A stretch of 64,000 nt of DNA from Strongylocentrotus purpuratus. Lineage: Eukaryota > Echinodermata > Echinoidea > Camarodonta > Strongylocentrotidae. Under the pieces are notes generated by a model. That model saw only the letters and a list, made by a program, of their open reading frames with translations. It did no database searches and was not told the origin of the DNA. Shown here one piece after another: positions 24,350 to 34,959 of this stretch. Positions within the stretch are counted from its first letter, which is position 1; each line of letters starts with the position of its first letter. The position numbers and the translations under genes were made by a program. The DNA is taken from the NCBI RefSeq assembly GCF_000002235.5, contig NW_022145596.1, forward strand, positions 28,805,867 through 28,869,866, given 5' to 3'.

Positions 24350-25528
24350 TATGATCTTTTCTTCCACTCGTACTGAGGATGACTGCGGCGTATTCTGATG
24401 TCGTTTGGGTTTGTTTATCGTCCGATGTTCTAGGAATGGTGGATACTTCATGTGACCTTCTGAGTCTATACCCCTACCAGACTCCACACACTGTATTGGT
24501 AATTAGCCACAGGGTGAGAAATAACAACGTTAAAACCAAGTAAGGATTATGAGCATTAGAAGGGACCCAAGTGGGTGCTGGATCTTCAGAATTTGAGTTT
24601 TTGTTATGTTCAGTAATTATAGAGATCATATGGAACCCCATGGTTCGACACACCACGACTTTCCCGACATCTTCTTCGGATATTTCCCGTATCAGCAGTG
24701 ATCGTCCTCCCTCTCGAATCCATGAACGATCCTCCATATCTTCTTCTCTTCCATCTGAACTGTATAAACGCCAGTGAGCGACATCCGATTCATAGTCGCA
24801 TTCGACAATGATGTCATTTCGTTCAACAATGTATTGCGCTTTTAATATATTTGGGTATGTGCAATATCGCTTGACATCAATATCTGAAAAATATGCCATG
24901 CACGAAGCATTATAATCGTTGTTGAAATCGTCAAAGGAGAGAGTTTTAGCTTTGATACTTTGAGATGACCCGGCGGAATCAACAGGAACATTTAGTCCAA
25001 TTCCTTCCAATGTCAAACTGACATCGAGTTCACCCGAGTTTACTTCACATGATAATGTCATACTGCCGACTCCATTTGCATCTCTACTCAGCAATATAAC
25101 ACTGCAGTTTGGTACGATATTTAGTGGGTCAATTGATTTTACCGAATATTCCTGCAGAATATCATTCACCAGCTCACACTTAAAATCATACTTTATTTCA
25201 TTGGATAGTGTAAGTGAAAGAACTGAAATCTCATTACTTCGTGTCGCTCCAATAAGATCAATATAGCCAGAAACAATTGTTTGTAATAGTTGCAGCACCG
25301 TTAAATATACATCGATCATTCGTACAGGTGTAGATATTAACGAAATCGTTTTCTCCAATATCATACAACCAAGTAACATCTTCAGTCGATTTTAAATAAC
25401 ATGTCAGATTTACTTGCTGGCCAATCAACGCATGTTTTTTCAATCATTCCGCATTGTCCTTTTGCATACAACCAAGACTGGATCCCAAACAATAGGCCTA
25501 AAAGCGAACGAAATGGGATATTAGCCAT
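24350..25528 (-). pseudogene. Ig receptor unit 6, frameshifted, with a stop just after the TM
   Basis: ATG at 25526-25528 (MANIPFRSLLGLLFGIQSWLYA). Ig1 is broken by an extra T near 25437 and a second frame change near 25300. Ig2 and Ig3 are open (MTLSCEVNSGELDVSLTLEG; IIVECDYESDVAHWRLY...GKVVVCRTMG), then the TM (LVLTLLFLTLWLITNTVCGVW). The codon after GVW is TAG where paralogues have TTG, so the tail is cut off at the membrane. The untranslated tail would read TSEYAAVIL, which matches the strict ITIM pattern SxYxxV. At least two frameshifts and one stop make this a pseudogene. Confidence 0.75.
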
Positions 25529-25619
25529 GATTCTCAGATCTGATATACGTGATTCACAGCCAGGGATATAATAAAGATGATGTAACATGAGCGAGATGAA
25601 ACTTCAACATAATATGTTG

Positions 25620-25765
25620 AAGTTTCAGCTGTACATATTATGTACAGCTATACTGCACCTCTGTGAATGATGATTGAACTAATAATAGCACCACGTCATA
25701 TAGTCACTGTTGAGGCTCGAAGAAGAAGAATGGTCACATTATGTTCACCAAGAGAGGGCGATCGT
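25620..25765 (-). promoter_or_regulatory. shared receptor promoter block (unit 6)
   Basis: CCAAGAGAGGGCG at 25748-25760, CATATAG near 25699. An inverted duplication of TTCAACATAATATGTTGAAG (25601-25625) lengthens the leader. Confidence 0.55.
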
Positions 25766-26197
25766 TATCTTTCTTGATTTGACTCAATTTCTAAGATTGT
25801 TTGTACTCGATAATCACAACGGGAAAATGGGAGGAGGTGTTTCACAAAAGTTTGACGAATAGATCAATAAAACCATGAGTAACGCATTTCTGTACAGCCG
25901 CCGCGCACTAGGATGATGTTAAATCAACATTCATCATTAATCATGGAAAATTTGGAGACCAGAAGAGTCTAGGAACCTATCCCGCTTTAGTCAAACAATC
26001 AAGTCCACAAGATAAATGATGATCCCTTATAGTTACTTATTGCCCAAGCTACTAGACCGGAGGTCGAGGGGGAGGTGTTATACATTTTCAGGGGAATTGT
26101 ACACCCCCGGGGAAATTTGAGAAAATGAAAAAAGGTGCAACAAAAAAATCAGTAAAGACATGCAATACGATTATTACCCTGATTATGCGTAGAGTGT

Positions 26198-27457
26198 TCA
26201 AGAATGTATAAAACACATGGTAAGAACTAGAAGAAAGATGGTAGATTCCTCTATATCAAGATCGCTTCTTCCACTCGTACTGAGGATGACCGTGGTGTAC
26301 ACTGGTGTCGTTTGGGTTTGTTCATCGTCCGATGTTCTAGGAATGGTGGATACTTCATGAGACCTTTTGAGTCTGTACCCCAACCAGACTCCACACGCTG
26401 CAATTGTGATTAGCCACAAGGTGAGAAATATCAACGTTAAGACTAAGTAAGGATTATGACCACTAGGAATGGATGCTGGACCTTCAGAATTTGAGTTATT
26501 GCTAATTACAGAAATTTTCGAGATCACATGGAACCCAATGGTACCTTTGTTAGTCTGGTTGTCATCTCCTTTGGTTCGACACACCACCACTTTTGCGACA
26601 TCTCGTTCAGATATATCCCGTATGAGCAGTAATCGCCCTCCTTTCCTTGACCATGAACGATTCTTGATATCTTCTTCTCTTCCATCTGAACCGTACAATC
26701 GCCAGTAATCGACATACGATTCATCGTCGCATTCGACAATAATGTAATTTCCTTCAACAACGTATTGCGCTTTTATGATATTTGGGTAGGGGCAAGATAT
26801 TGCTGTATCAATATCTGGAAAATAAGCATTACAGGAAGCGTTACGAGTGTTATTGAAATCGTCAAAGTAGAGAGTTTTAGTTTTGATACTTTGAGATAAC
26901 CCGGCAGAATCATCAGGAACATTTAGTCCAATTCTTTCCATTATCAAATTGACACCGAGTTCACCCGAGTTTACCTCACGTGACAATGTCATGCTGCCGA
27001 CTCCACTTTTATTACTACTCGGCATTATAACAGTGCAGTTGGGTACGATATTCCGTGGGCCAATTGATTTTACCGAATATTCTTGCAGAATATAATTTCC
27101 CAACTTACACTTAAAATCATGCTCCTCTTCATGGGATGGTGACAGTGAAATAATGGAAGTGTCATTTCTTCGGGTCGCTTCAATCTGGTAAAATTTGCTA
27201 GAAATAATCTCCTCGAACCATTAAGCAGCAGTAAACTCACATTTAATATTCTCACAGGTGTAGATATTAGTGAAAAGGTTTTCTCCAATATTATACAACC
27301 AAGAAACCTTTTCAGTCGAGTTTGTATAACATGTCAAATTTACTCGCTGACCAATCAACGCATGTTTTTCTATCATTCCGCCTGTTCCTTCTGCATACAA
27401 CAAAGACTGGATCCCAAACAATAGGCCTAAAAACGAACGAAATGAAATATTAGCCAT
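26198..27457 (-). pseudogene. Ig receptor unit 7, frameshifted in Ig1
   Basis: ATG at 27455-27457 (MANISFRSFLGLLFGIQSLLYAEG). Ig1 starts normally (NLTCYTNSTEKVSWLY, CX4C) and loses frame after FTAA near 27225. The rest, about 27100-26198, is open and includes Ig2, Ig3 (DYWRLYGSDGREEDIKNRSW..VAKVVVC), TM (LVLTLIFLTLWLITIAACGVW) and tail. The tail motif is TPVYTTVIL. In Ig2 the first cysteine of the usual LSCEVN is arginine (LSREVN). One or two frameshifts within the variable part of Ig1 are the only disabling lesions, so inactivation is recent. Confidence 0.75.
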
Positions 27458-27519
27458 GATTCTCAGATCTGATATACGCGATTCTCAGTGAGGGATATAA
27501 TGAAGAGGATGTAACATGA

Positions 27520-27670
27520 GTCAGATGAAACTTCAGCATCTGTACAGCTATACTGCACCTCTTTGAATGAGGATCGAACCTATGTGCCACCACTTCATAT
27601 AGTCACTTTAGAGGTACGAAATAGAAGAATGATGAGATATGTGCGCCAAGAGAGGGCGGGCGCAATCTTT
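27520..27670 (-). promoter_or_regulatory. shared receptor promoter block (unit 7)
   Basis: CCAAGAGAGGGCG at 27646-27658, CATATAG near 27596, 189 bp from the ATG. Confidence 0.55.
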
Positions 27671-27699
27671 CTTGATTTGACTAAATACGATCCGTTTGT

Positions 27700-28424
27700 A
27701 AACAGTAAGCACAACGGGAATGCGAAAGGTGTTTACCAATAGTTTGAAAAGTAGATCGAACAAAGTGTCAGTATAACGCTTTTGTTACTGTCGGGCCGCA
27801 CTAAAGTCTAATGATGACGTAAATATCGACTTATATTCATGAAATGTTTGGAGACCAACATAGTGTACAAGCCCATTCCGAATAAGTGAACAATCAAGAC
27901 CAACACATCAATTTTGACTGGTTTTAGTTACTTATTAGCAAATCTACAAGAGCGGAGATCGGGGGGGGGGGGGCAGACCATTCCCTACATCCAATTCCCA
28001 GAGGAATTACACAACCCTGTGGAAATCTAAGAATTGAAAAAAGATAAAAAAAAAGAAAGAACATGTAAGACATGCAATACAATTATGATCACGAATGTGC
28101 GTTGGATTGTAAAAATAAAACCATGAGTAACGCATTTCTGTACTGTCGCCGCGCACTAGGATGATGTTAAATCGACATTCATCTTTAATCATGGAGAGTT
28201 TGGAGACCAGCAGAGTCTACAAGCCTCTCCCGCTTTAGTCAAACAATCAAGTCCATAAGATAAATGATGATAGTTACTTATTGCCTAAGCTACTAGACCG
28301 GAGGTCGAAGGGGGAGGTGTTAAAACATTTCCAGGGGAAACGTACACCCCCGGGGAAATTTGAGAAAATGAAAAGATGTACAACAAAAAATCAGTAAAGA
28401 CATGCAATACGATTATTACCCTGA
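27700..28424. other. array intergenic DNA
   Basis: Intergenic unit repeated between most receptors, with a poly-G run near 27960-27973. The part from about 28120 repeats the sequence at 25890-26240. No gene. Confidence 0.6.
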
Positions 28425-29711
28425 TTATGCGTAGAGTGTTCCAGAATGTATAAAACACATGGTAAGAACTAGTAGAAAGATGGTAGATTCCTCTATATCA
28501 AGATCGCTTCTTCCACTCGTACTGAGGATGACCGTGGCGTACTCTGGTGTCGGTGGGGTTTGTTCATCGTCCGATGTTCTAGGAATGTTGGATACGTCAT
28601 GTGACCTTCTGAGTCTATACCCCAACAGCACTCCACACACTGCATTGGTGATTAGGCACAGAACAATAAATAATATTGTTAAAACAAAGTAAGGATTATT
28701 AGCACTAGGTTTGGGTGATCGATCTTCAGAATTCGAATTGTTGATGTCTGCAGAACTTTTCAAGATTACGGTGAACGCAATGGTACCTATGTTGGTCTGG
28801 TTGTCATCTCCTGTGGTTCGACACACAACCACTTTCCCGACATCTCGTTCAGATACATCCAGTATCAGCAGTGACTGTCCTCCCTCTCGAATCCATGAAC
28901 GATCCTCAATATCTTCTTCTATTCCATCTGTACTGTAGAAACGCCAGTGATCGACATCCGATTCATCGTCGCATTCGACAATGATATCATTTCCTTCAAC
29001 AATGTATTGCGCTTTTATGATATTTGGGTAGGTGCAAAATCGCGTTATATCAATATCTGGAAAATATGCCTTACATGAAGCATTACGAGTGTTATTGAAA
29101 TCGTCAAAGTAGAGAGTTTTAGCTTTGATACTTTTAGATGGCCCGAGGGAATCATCAGGAATATTTAGTCCAATTCCTTCTAATGTCAAACTGACATCGA
29201 GTCCCCCTGAGTTTACCTCACATGCTAATGTTATACTGCCGACTCCGTTTTCATCACTATGCGGGGATGTGACAGTACAGTTGGGTATGATATTCCGTGG
29301 GTCAGTTGATTTTACAGAATATCCCTGCAGAATATTATTCCCTAACTTACACTTAAAATAAAGTTCATTATCATACAATCGTGTTATAGTTAGTGACAGA
29401 GCTGAGGCATCGTTACTCCGCGTAGCTTGAAGATTTAAGTTACTATAAACTGAACCCAAACCCGGGTTAGCAATATAAGATGTGCACTGACCGTCCTGAT
29501 TATACTCGCAGGTGTATATATCAGGGAAGTAGTTTTCAGTGAACCTATAAAGCCAGGTAACACCTTCAGTGGAGTTTAGAAAACATGTCAAATTCACTTG
29601 CTGGCCAATCAACGCATATTTGGCAATTATTCCGCCTTGTCCTTCTGCATACAACCAAGACTGGATCCCAAACAACAGGCCTAAAAACGAACGATACGAG
29701 ATATTAGCCAT
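28425..29711 (-). CDS. Ig receptor unit 8, intact: three Ig-like domains, TM, ITIM-like tail
   Basis: 428 residues in one open frame from ATG 29709-29711. Signal peptide 1-24 (LGLLFGIQSWLYAEG). Ig1: C43, W53, C121, with an extra C68/C76 pair (CX7C). Ig2: C164-C213, no core Trp. Ig3: C247, W256, C297 with DVGKVVVC in place of the usual DxGxYxC. Several N-glycosylation sequons are present. TM about 341-363. The tail has TPEYATVIL with Tyr391. YATV fits YxxV, but position -2 is Pro, so it is ITIM-like rather than a strict ITIM. The C-terminus is hydrophobic (IFLLVLTMCFIHSG). The upstream ATG used by some paralogues is ACG here, which supports MANIS as the true start. It is likely a surface immune-type receptor that recruits SH2 proteins; the ligand is unknown. 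Confidence 0.85.
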   Translation of the reverse strand: MANISYRSFLGLLFGIQSWLYAEGQGGIIAKYALIGQQVNLTCFLNSTEGVTWLYRFTENYFPDIYTCEYNQDGQCTSYIANPGLGSVYSNLNLQATRSNDASALSLTITRLYDNELYFKCKLGNNILQGYSVKSTDPRNIIPNCTVTSPHSDENGVGSITLACEVNSGGLDVSLTLEGIGLNIPDDSLGPSKSIKAKTLYFDDFNNTRNASCKAYFPDIDITRFCTYPNIIKAQYIVEGNDIIVECDDESDVDHWRFYSTDGIEEDIEDRSWIREGGQSLLILDVSERDVGKVVVCRTTGDDNQTNIGTIAFTVILKSSADINNSNSEDRSPKPSANNPYFVLTILFIVLCLITNAVCGVLLGYRLRRSHDVSNIPRTSDDEQTPPTPEYATVILSTSGRSDLDIEESTIFLLVLTMCFIHSGTLYA

Positions 29712-29789
29712 GATTCTCAGATCTAATATACGGGATTCACAGTCAGGAATATAATAAAGATGATGTAACGTGAGTCAGATGTAATTTCA

Positions 29790-29920
29790 GTATCTGTACA
29801 GGTATACTGCAAAGCTGTGAATGATTATTGAACCAATGTAGCACCATTTCATATAATCACTGTTGAGGCTCAAAGAAGAAGAATTATGAGATTATGTGCA
29901 CCAAGAGAGGGCGGTCGAAC
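29790..29920 (-). promoter_or_regulatory. shared receptor promoter block (unit 8)
   Basis: CCAAGAGAGGGCG at 29901-29913, 190 bp upstream of the ATG, and CATATAATCACTG near 29849, the TATA-like position. Confidence 0.65.
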
Positions 29921-30234
29921 TCTTTTCTTGATTTGACTAAATGTATAAGTATATCACAACTTGAAGGCGAGAGAAGCTGTTTCAAAAATGTTTCATAAAC
30001 AGGTCAAACCATCTGTCAGTAATGTTCTCTATCGTCCAGCCACACTGTAATCTGATGACGACGTAAAGATCGTCGGACTTTATCTTGAGTAAAAAAAGGG
30101 TTAAGAGACCAGCATAGTCTACAAGCCCATCCCGCATTAGTCACACAATCAAGACCATGAGTTAGATTTTGATCCCTCTAAGTTACTTATTATCCGATCT
30201 ACAAGATCGGAGAAGGGTGAGAGGGGGGGGGGGT

Positions 30235-31348
30235 GGCGTACTCTGGTGTCGTTTGGGTTTGTTCATCGTCCGATATGTTCTAGGAGTGGTGGATACGTCA
30301 TGAAACCCTCTGGGTCTACACCCCAACCAGACTCCAAACAAGGTTGTAGTTATCAGCCACAGGGTGAGAAAAAGCAATGCTGGCACGAAGAAAACACTAT
30401 TATTATTTGACGCTGTAGTAGGAATCTGCAGTGTTGCTTTGTCATCCGTGTTCTCGTTGACCAAGGTACTAATCGTTGTATACCCAATCATGGATTTGCT
30501 GCCATCCCTATATGTTCTACATTCCACCACCTTGTATCAGGAGTGATCGTCCTACATCTCGAGTCCATGATGTATTCTTTACGTCTATTTTACTCCCATC
30601 TGAATCATAGACAATCCAGGTTACTTTGGAATTTGATTCAACATCGCACCTGATTGCGATATCATTCCTTTCGATCGTTTTTTTCGATGTTAACTGCTTT
30701 GGGGTACTGGCAAGATCGATTTAAAGTTGTTCGTGTACCAGGAACAGATAATACACACACAGCATTTGTAATGTTCAGGAATGTGTCGTAATCAAGATTC
30801 TCTATGATATTAGGAGAAAACAACGGTTTTGATGAATTTGGTTTCCCAGTTCCTTCTATTCTAAAATCGGCATCCAATATCTCCCCTTGTGAGAAAGTGG
30901 TTTCACATGACAATGTAACTTGTAAGTCTCCATCTTGACTGGATACTGCCACCTTACACACTGGATCTGTAATATCATCTGGATTAACAAAGGTAATACT
31001 GTAGGTCCGTAGTTCATCTCCCGATTGTTCGCAACTATACGTTTCCACGGATAACTCCGGTTTTAAAAAAGAGATTACAGACAAATTTCCATTCCAAGAC
31101 GCTGTAAAATCAGAACTAGGGAGCACTGCTGTATTAAGCATACATTGACTTTTCACCGCAACATCGCATATAAAGATATCAGTTTTGTCACCTTGACTTG
31201 TTGTAATTGACCAATATATTCTCATGGAAGAGTTTGGTTGACACGTTAGACTCGCACGCTCATCGATTGTCACTATGTTTATAACTTCGCCTAGCAACAT
31301 CGGGAGTGAGCTATGAATAAGTATTAGAAGCAGTGGAATCGTCGCCAT
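30235..31348 (-). pseudogene. Ig receptor, subfamily B copy 2, near-complete but frameshifted
   Basis: ATG at 31346-31348 (MATIPLLLILIHSSLPMLLG, signal peptide). The ectodomain differs strongly from the main family: Ig1 has LTCQPNSSMRIYWS and CDVAVKSQC (CX7C), Ig2 VTLSCETTFSQGE. A 1-bp insertion near 30673 shifts the frame before Ig3, about 30 bp are deleted in Ig3 near 30537, and 2 bp are added near 30273 in the tail, ahead of the YATV codons. The TM (FFVPALLFLTLWLITTTLFGVW) is intact. The 3' end of the tail is missing: a poly-G run joins directly to the tail at about 30233. It lacks the promoter block of the main family. It shows what the full ectodomain of the copy at 16354-17322 was. Confidence 0.75.
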
Positions 31349-31349
31349 G

Positions 31350-31814
31350 TCCTTTAGAATTTAACAAACATTAACAATGCTCACTCTAACTTCTCTATTC
31401 ACACATAACAGGATGACTGTGCTCTTGAATATGTTTAGTGCAAAGTTCTGGTCAAAGATTCCGATACGTAGAATAAACACTGTTTCCGCGTATACCGTTG
31501 ATCAGTACAGGTCAAGCTAGGAAAACAATATTATCCAGGTTCTCCAGAAGTTTGTAAACCGATTCCAACCACACATTCGAGCCTACCCTGTTAATAGCTT
31601 CTTGGATCTCTATCTCAAAATATAAGAAGCGCAGTATAATGAAGGTACATTTGTTCAGTAATCTACATTTGAGAATGAAGCGAGCTATTTATATGGAGAG
31701 CACTCGTGTAAATGGCGTGCACAGTCGTATGCGCTCATGTGTAACACACGCCTTATACTTTGATATTGGGCATACATCCTTTCGTAGATGGCGTATACAA
31801 TCTGAATTCGGAAG
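31350..31814. other. 5' flank of subfamily B gene
   Basis: No shared promoter motif and no gene seen. The short plus-strand open frame at 31639-31848 has no support. Confidence 0.45.
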
Positions 31815-31975
31815 GTTTCATGGAGTCCGAACGTTTCGTCCAATATAATACACCCAAGTAACATCTTCAGTTGAGTTCAATTGACAAGTCAAATTTTATC
31901 CTGATCATCAATGAAATTTTTTTTGGAATCATTCTGCCTTGTCCTTCTGCATATAACCAAGACTGAACCCCAAGC
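31815..31975 (-). pseudogene. receptor 5'-end fragment (signal peptide and start of Ig1)
   Basis: The minus strand contains GVQSWLYAEGQGRMI, the signal peptide end of a main-family receptor, and the start of Ig1, cut off on both sides. It lies immediately downstream of unit 10, whose open frame runs into it. It is debris of a further unit. Confidence 0.65.
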
Positions 31976-33300
31976 GAATTCCAGACAAAAAATAAGACAC
32001 GCACCACGATTATTACCATGATTATGCGAAGGAATTTTCCACAATGTATAAAACACATGGGAATTGTTAGATGGGAATAGGCAGATTCTTTAGTATGAGG
32101 ATAGTTTCTTCCACTCGTACTGAGGATGACAGTGGCGTACTCTAGTGTCGTTTGGGTTTGTTCATCGTCTGATGTTCTAGGAATGGTGGATACTTCATGA
32201 GACCTTCTGGATCTACACCCCAACCAGACTCCACACAATGCTGGTGGGAATAACCACAGGATGAGAAATAACAACGTTAAAACAAAGTAAGCATTATGGG
32301 AACTAGGAGTGAGAGCTGGATCTTCAGATTTCGAGTGATTGTTATATTCAGTAATTGTCGGGATCACATAGAACCCAATGGAACCTTTGTTGATCAGGTT
32401 GTCATCTCCACTGGTACGACACACCACCACTTTTCCGAAATCTCGTTCATATATATCCCGTATCAGGAGCGATTGTCCTCCCTTTTGAATCCATGAACGA
32501 TTCTCAATATCTTCCTCTGTTCCATCTGAATTGTAGAAACGCCAGTATACGACATACGGTTCATCGTTGCATTCGATAATGATATCATTTCCTTCAACAA
32601 TGTGTTGCGCTTTTATGATATTTGGGTAGGTGCAATATTGCGTTATATCAATATCTGGAAAATATGCCTTGCAGGTAGCGTTTAAAACACTGTTGAAATC
32701 GACAAAGTAGAGAGTTTTAGCTTTGATACTTTGAGACGACCCGGGGGCATCATCAGGAATATTTAGTCCAATTCCTTCCAATGTCAAATTGACATCGAGT
32801 CCACCTGAGTTTACTTCACATGGTAATGTCACACCACCGACTTCATTTGTATCATTACTGGGTAATGTAACAATGCAGTTGGGTATGATATTAGATGGGT
32901 CAATTGATTTTACCAAATATTCCTGCAAAATGACATTCCCCACTATACACATAAATTCATGCTCCTCTTCACCGGATGGTGTTAATGAAAGAATAGAATT
33001 GTCATTCGTTTGGGTCGCTTCAATATAATCAAATTTATGAGAAACAATGACGGCCACACTATCAGCACCAGTTAATTGACATCGATCATTCTGACAGGTG
33101 TATACATTGACAGGGTAAAAGTTTTGTCCAATATCATAATACCAAGTAACATCTTCAGTTTAGTTTGAATAATATGTTAAATTTACTTGCTGGCCAATCA
33201 AAGCATGTTTTTCGATCATTCTGACTTGTCCTTCTGCATACCACCAAGATTGTATCCAAAGCAAGAGGCCTAAACACGAACGAAATAAGATATTAGCCAT
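31976..33300 (-). pseudogene. Ig receptor unit 10, canonical ITIM, premature stop in Ig1
   Basis: ATG at 33298-33300 (MANILFRSCLGLLLWIQSWWYAEG). In Ig1 the first canonical cysteine is tyrosine (NLTYYSN) and the next position, Ser in paralogues, is a stop near 33155. A frame change follows. From 33057 the frame is open through Ig2, Ig3 (YWRFYNSDGTEEDIENRSWIQKGGQ..GKVVVC), TM (VLTLLFLILWLFPPALCGVW) and a tail with TLEYATVIL, where LEYATV fits the strict ITIM [SIVL]xYxx[IVL]. The frame continues past the normal end into the fragment at 31815-31975. It is inactivated, but preserves the best ITIM in the family. Confidence 0.75.
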
Positions 33301-33389
33301 GATTCCCAGATCTAATATACGGGATTTACAGTCAGGAATATAATGAAGATGATGTCACTTGAGTGAGATGAAACTTCAACATATGTACA

Positions 33390-33520
33390 GCTGTACTGCA
33401 CCTCTGTGATTGACGATTGAACTAATAATAGCACCACGTCATTTAGTCACTGTTGAGTGTTGAGTCTCGAAGAAGAATGGTTATATTATATGCATCAAGA
33501 GAGGGCGATCGTACGCTTTC
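33390..33520 (-). promoter_or_regulatory. shared receptor promoter block (unit 10)
   Basis: TCAAGAGAGGGCG at 33495-33507, one change from consensus, 195 bp from the ATG. Confidence 0.55.
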
Positions 33521-33816
33521 TTGATTTGACTCAATTTCTAAGATTGTTTGTAATCGGTAATCACAACGGGAAGGCGGGAGAAGGTGTTTTCCAAAAGTTT
33601 GAAAGGTAGATCAAACCATGTAGGTCCATTTCAAACAAACTTTAAAAAATGCTTTCTCTTCCGTCAAGCAACACTATGATCTGATGATGACGTAAATATC
33701 GACTTACATCTTGAGTAATGGAGAGTTTAGAGACCAGCATAGTGAACTACAAGCCTATCCCGAATACGTGAAACAATCAAGACCATCACACACATTTCGA
33801 TCTCTTTCAGTGACTA

Positions 33817-34724
33817 ATACCCCCTTCACATACACGGATTTTGCTTACGAGTCCTTACGGATCGCCAACTCGTAGTCAATCGCAAGAATCCGTAAATAAC
33901 TCGCTGGTATCCGTAAATAACTCGTCACAACTCGCAACAAATCGTAGACACTCTTAACGATCCGTAAAACTCTTAACGATCCGTGAAAGGAGAGGCAAAT
34001 TTGTTGACATGTCAAAAATCTTCTTACGATTGTCCACGGATTGATTTGTCGGTAAATAGCTCCTAAATAGCTCGTAACAATTCGTAATCATCCGTAAACC
34101 GCTCGCAACAACACGTGACCATCCGTAAACTGCTCGCAAGAATCCGTAAATGACTCGTAACAGATTTTTATAACGATTCATTACGGTTAGTTTACAATTT
34201 GTTTACGGATTATTTACGGATTATTGCGAGCAGTTTACGGATGGTTACGTGTGATTACGTGTTGTTTACGATTTTATTCGGGTCATTTTACGATGGCTTA
34301 ACGGATTGAAACGGGATATTACGAGAATTTTAGATGTAATTACGAGTACTTAACGAATAGATACATATACTTTACGTATGCTTATGAACTGTTCACGATT
34401 TGGGGAAAGGTATAAAAGCTGCAAATTCGAACACTTCATTTTCAGTTGTTATTTTTTGGCTAACATTCGTAAGGACTCGTAAATACTCGTAACTTACTTG
34501 TAACTATTCGTAACAACACGTAAACAGGTCGTAACTAACGCGTTAGTTACTCGAAGTTATCCGTAATAACTCGTAATTAATCGTGGACTATTGCCGTAAA
34601 TACATCGTAATAACTTTTAAACCGGTCGTAAAAGTGGCCAAATCGTAAGGATCCGTGAAATATCCGTGAGTGTGTGCGATCCGTAGGGACTCGTAAGAAA
34701 AATCCGTGTATGTGAAGGGGGTAT
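33817..34724. mobile_element. 908-bp TIR element with internal CGTAA-type repeats
   Basis: The ends are about 49-bp inverted repeats with two mismatches, starting ATACCCCCTTCACATACACG. TA flanks both ends (33815-33816, 34725-34726). The interior is a web of degenerate ATCCGTAAAT/ACTCGTAA words in both orientations. A TATA-like GGTATAAAAGC lies at about 34411. No coding sequence. Paralogous array sites (for example near 16178) lack it. It is non-autonomous; the TA target fits a mariner-like element, but target length is ambiguous. Confidence 0.85.
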
Positions 34725-34959
34725 TAATAGCCAAACTACAAGATCGGAGAAGGGGGTGGGGGCGCATCGCCACCGATAATCTTTTTTTTTTTTTAATCGC
34801 CCATCCTGGTGGAAATTTGAGAAAATGAAAAGAAAAAGTATAAATAAGTACTACAAAAAATAAGTAAAGATAGGTAAGAGCATTATTATCATCAGTATGA
34901 GCTATATTCCAGAATGTATGAAAGACATGGTAAGTACATGTAGTAAATTTAAAAATGTC

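Noticed and set aside
31867-31985. Extended C-terminus of receptor unit 10 with a second signal-peptide-like segment
   Set aside because: It is readthrough into an adjacent 5'-end fragment of another receptor, not a designed tail.
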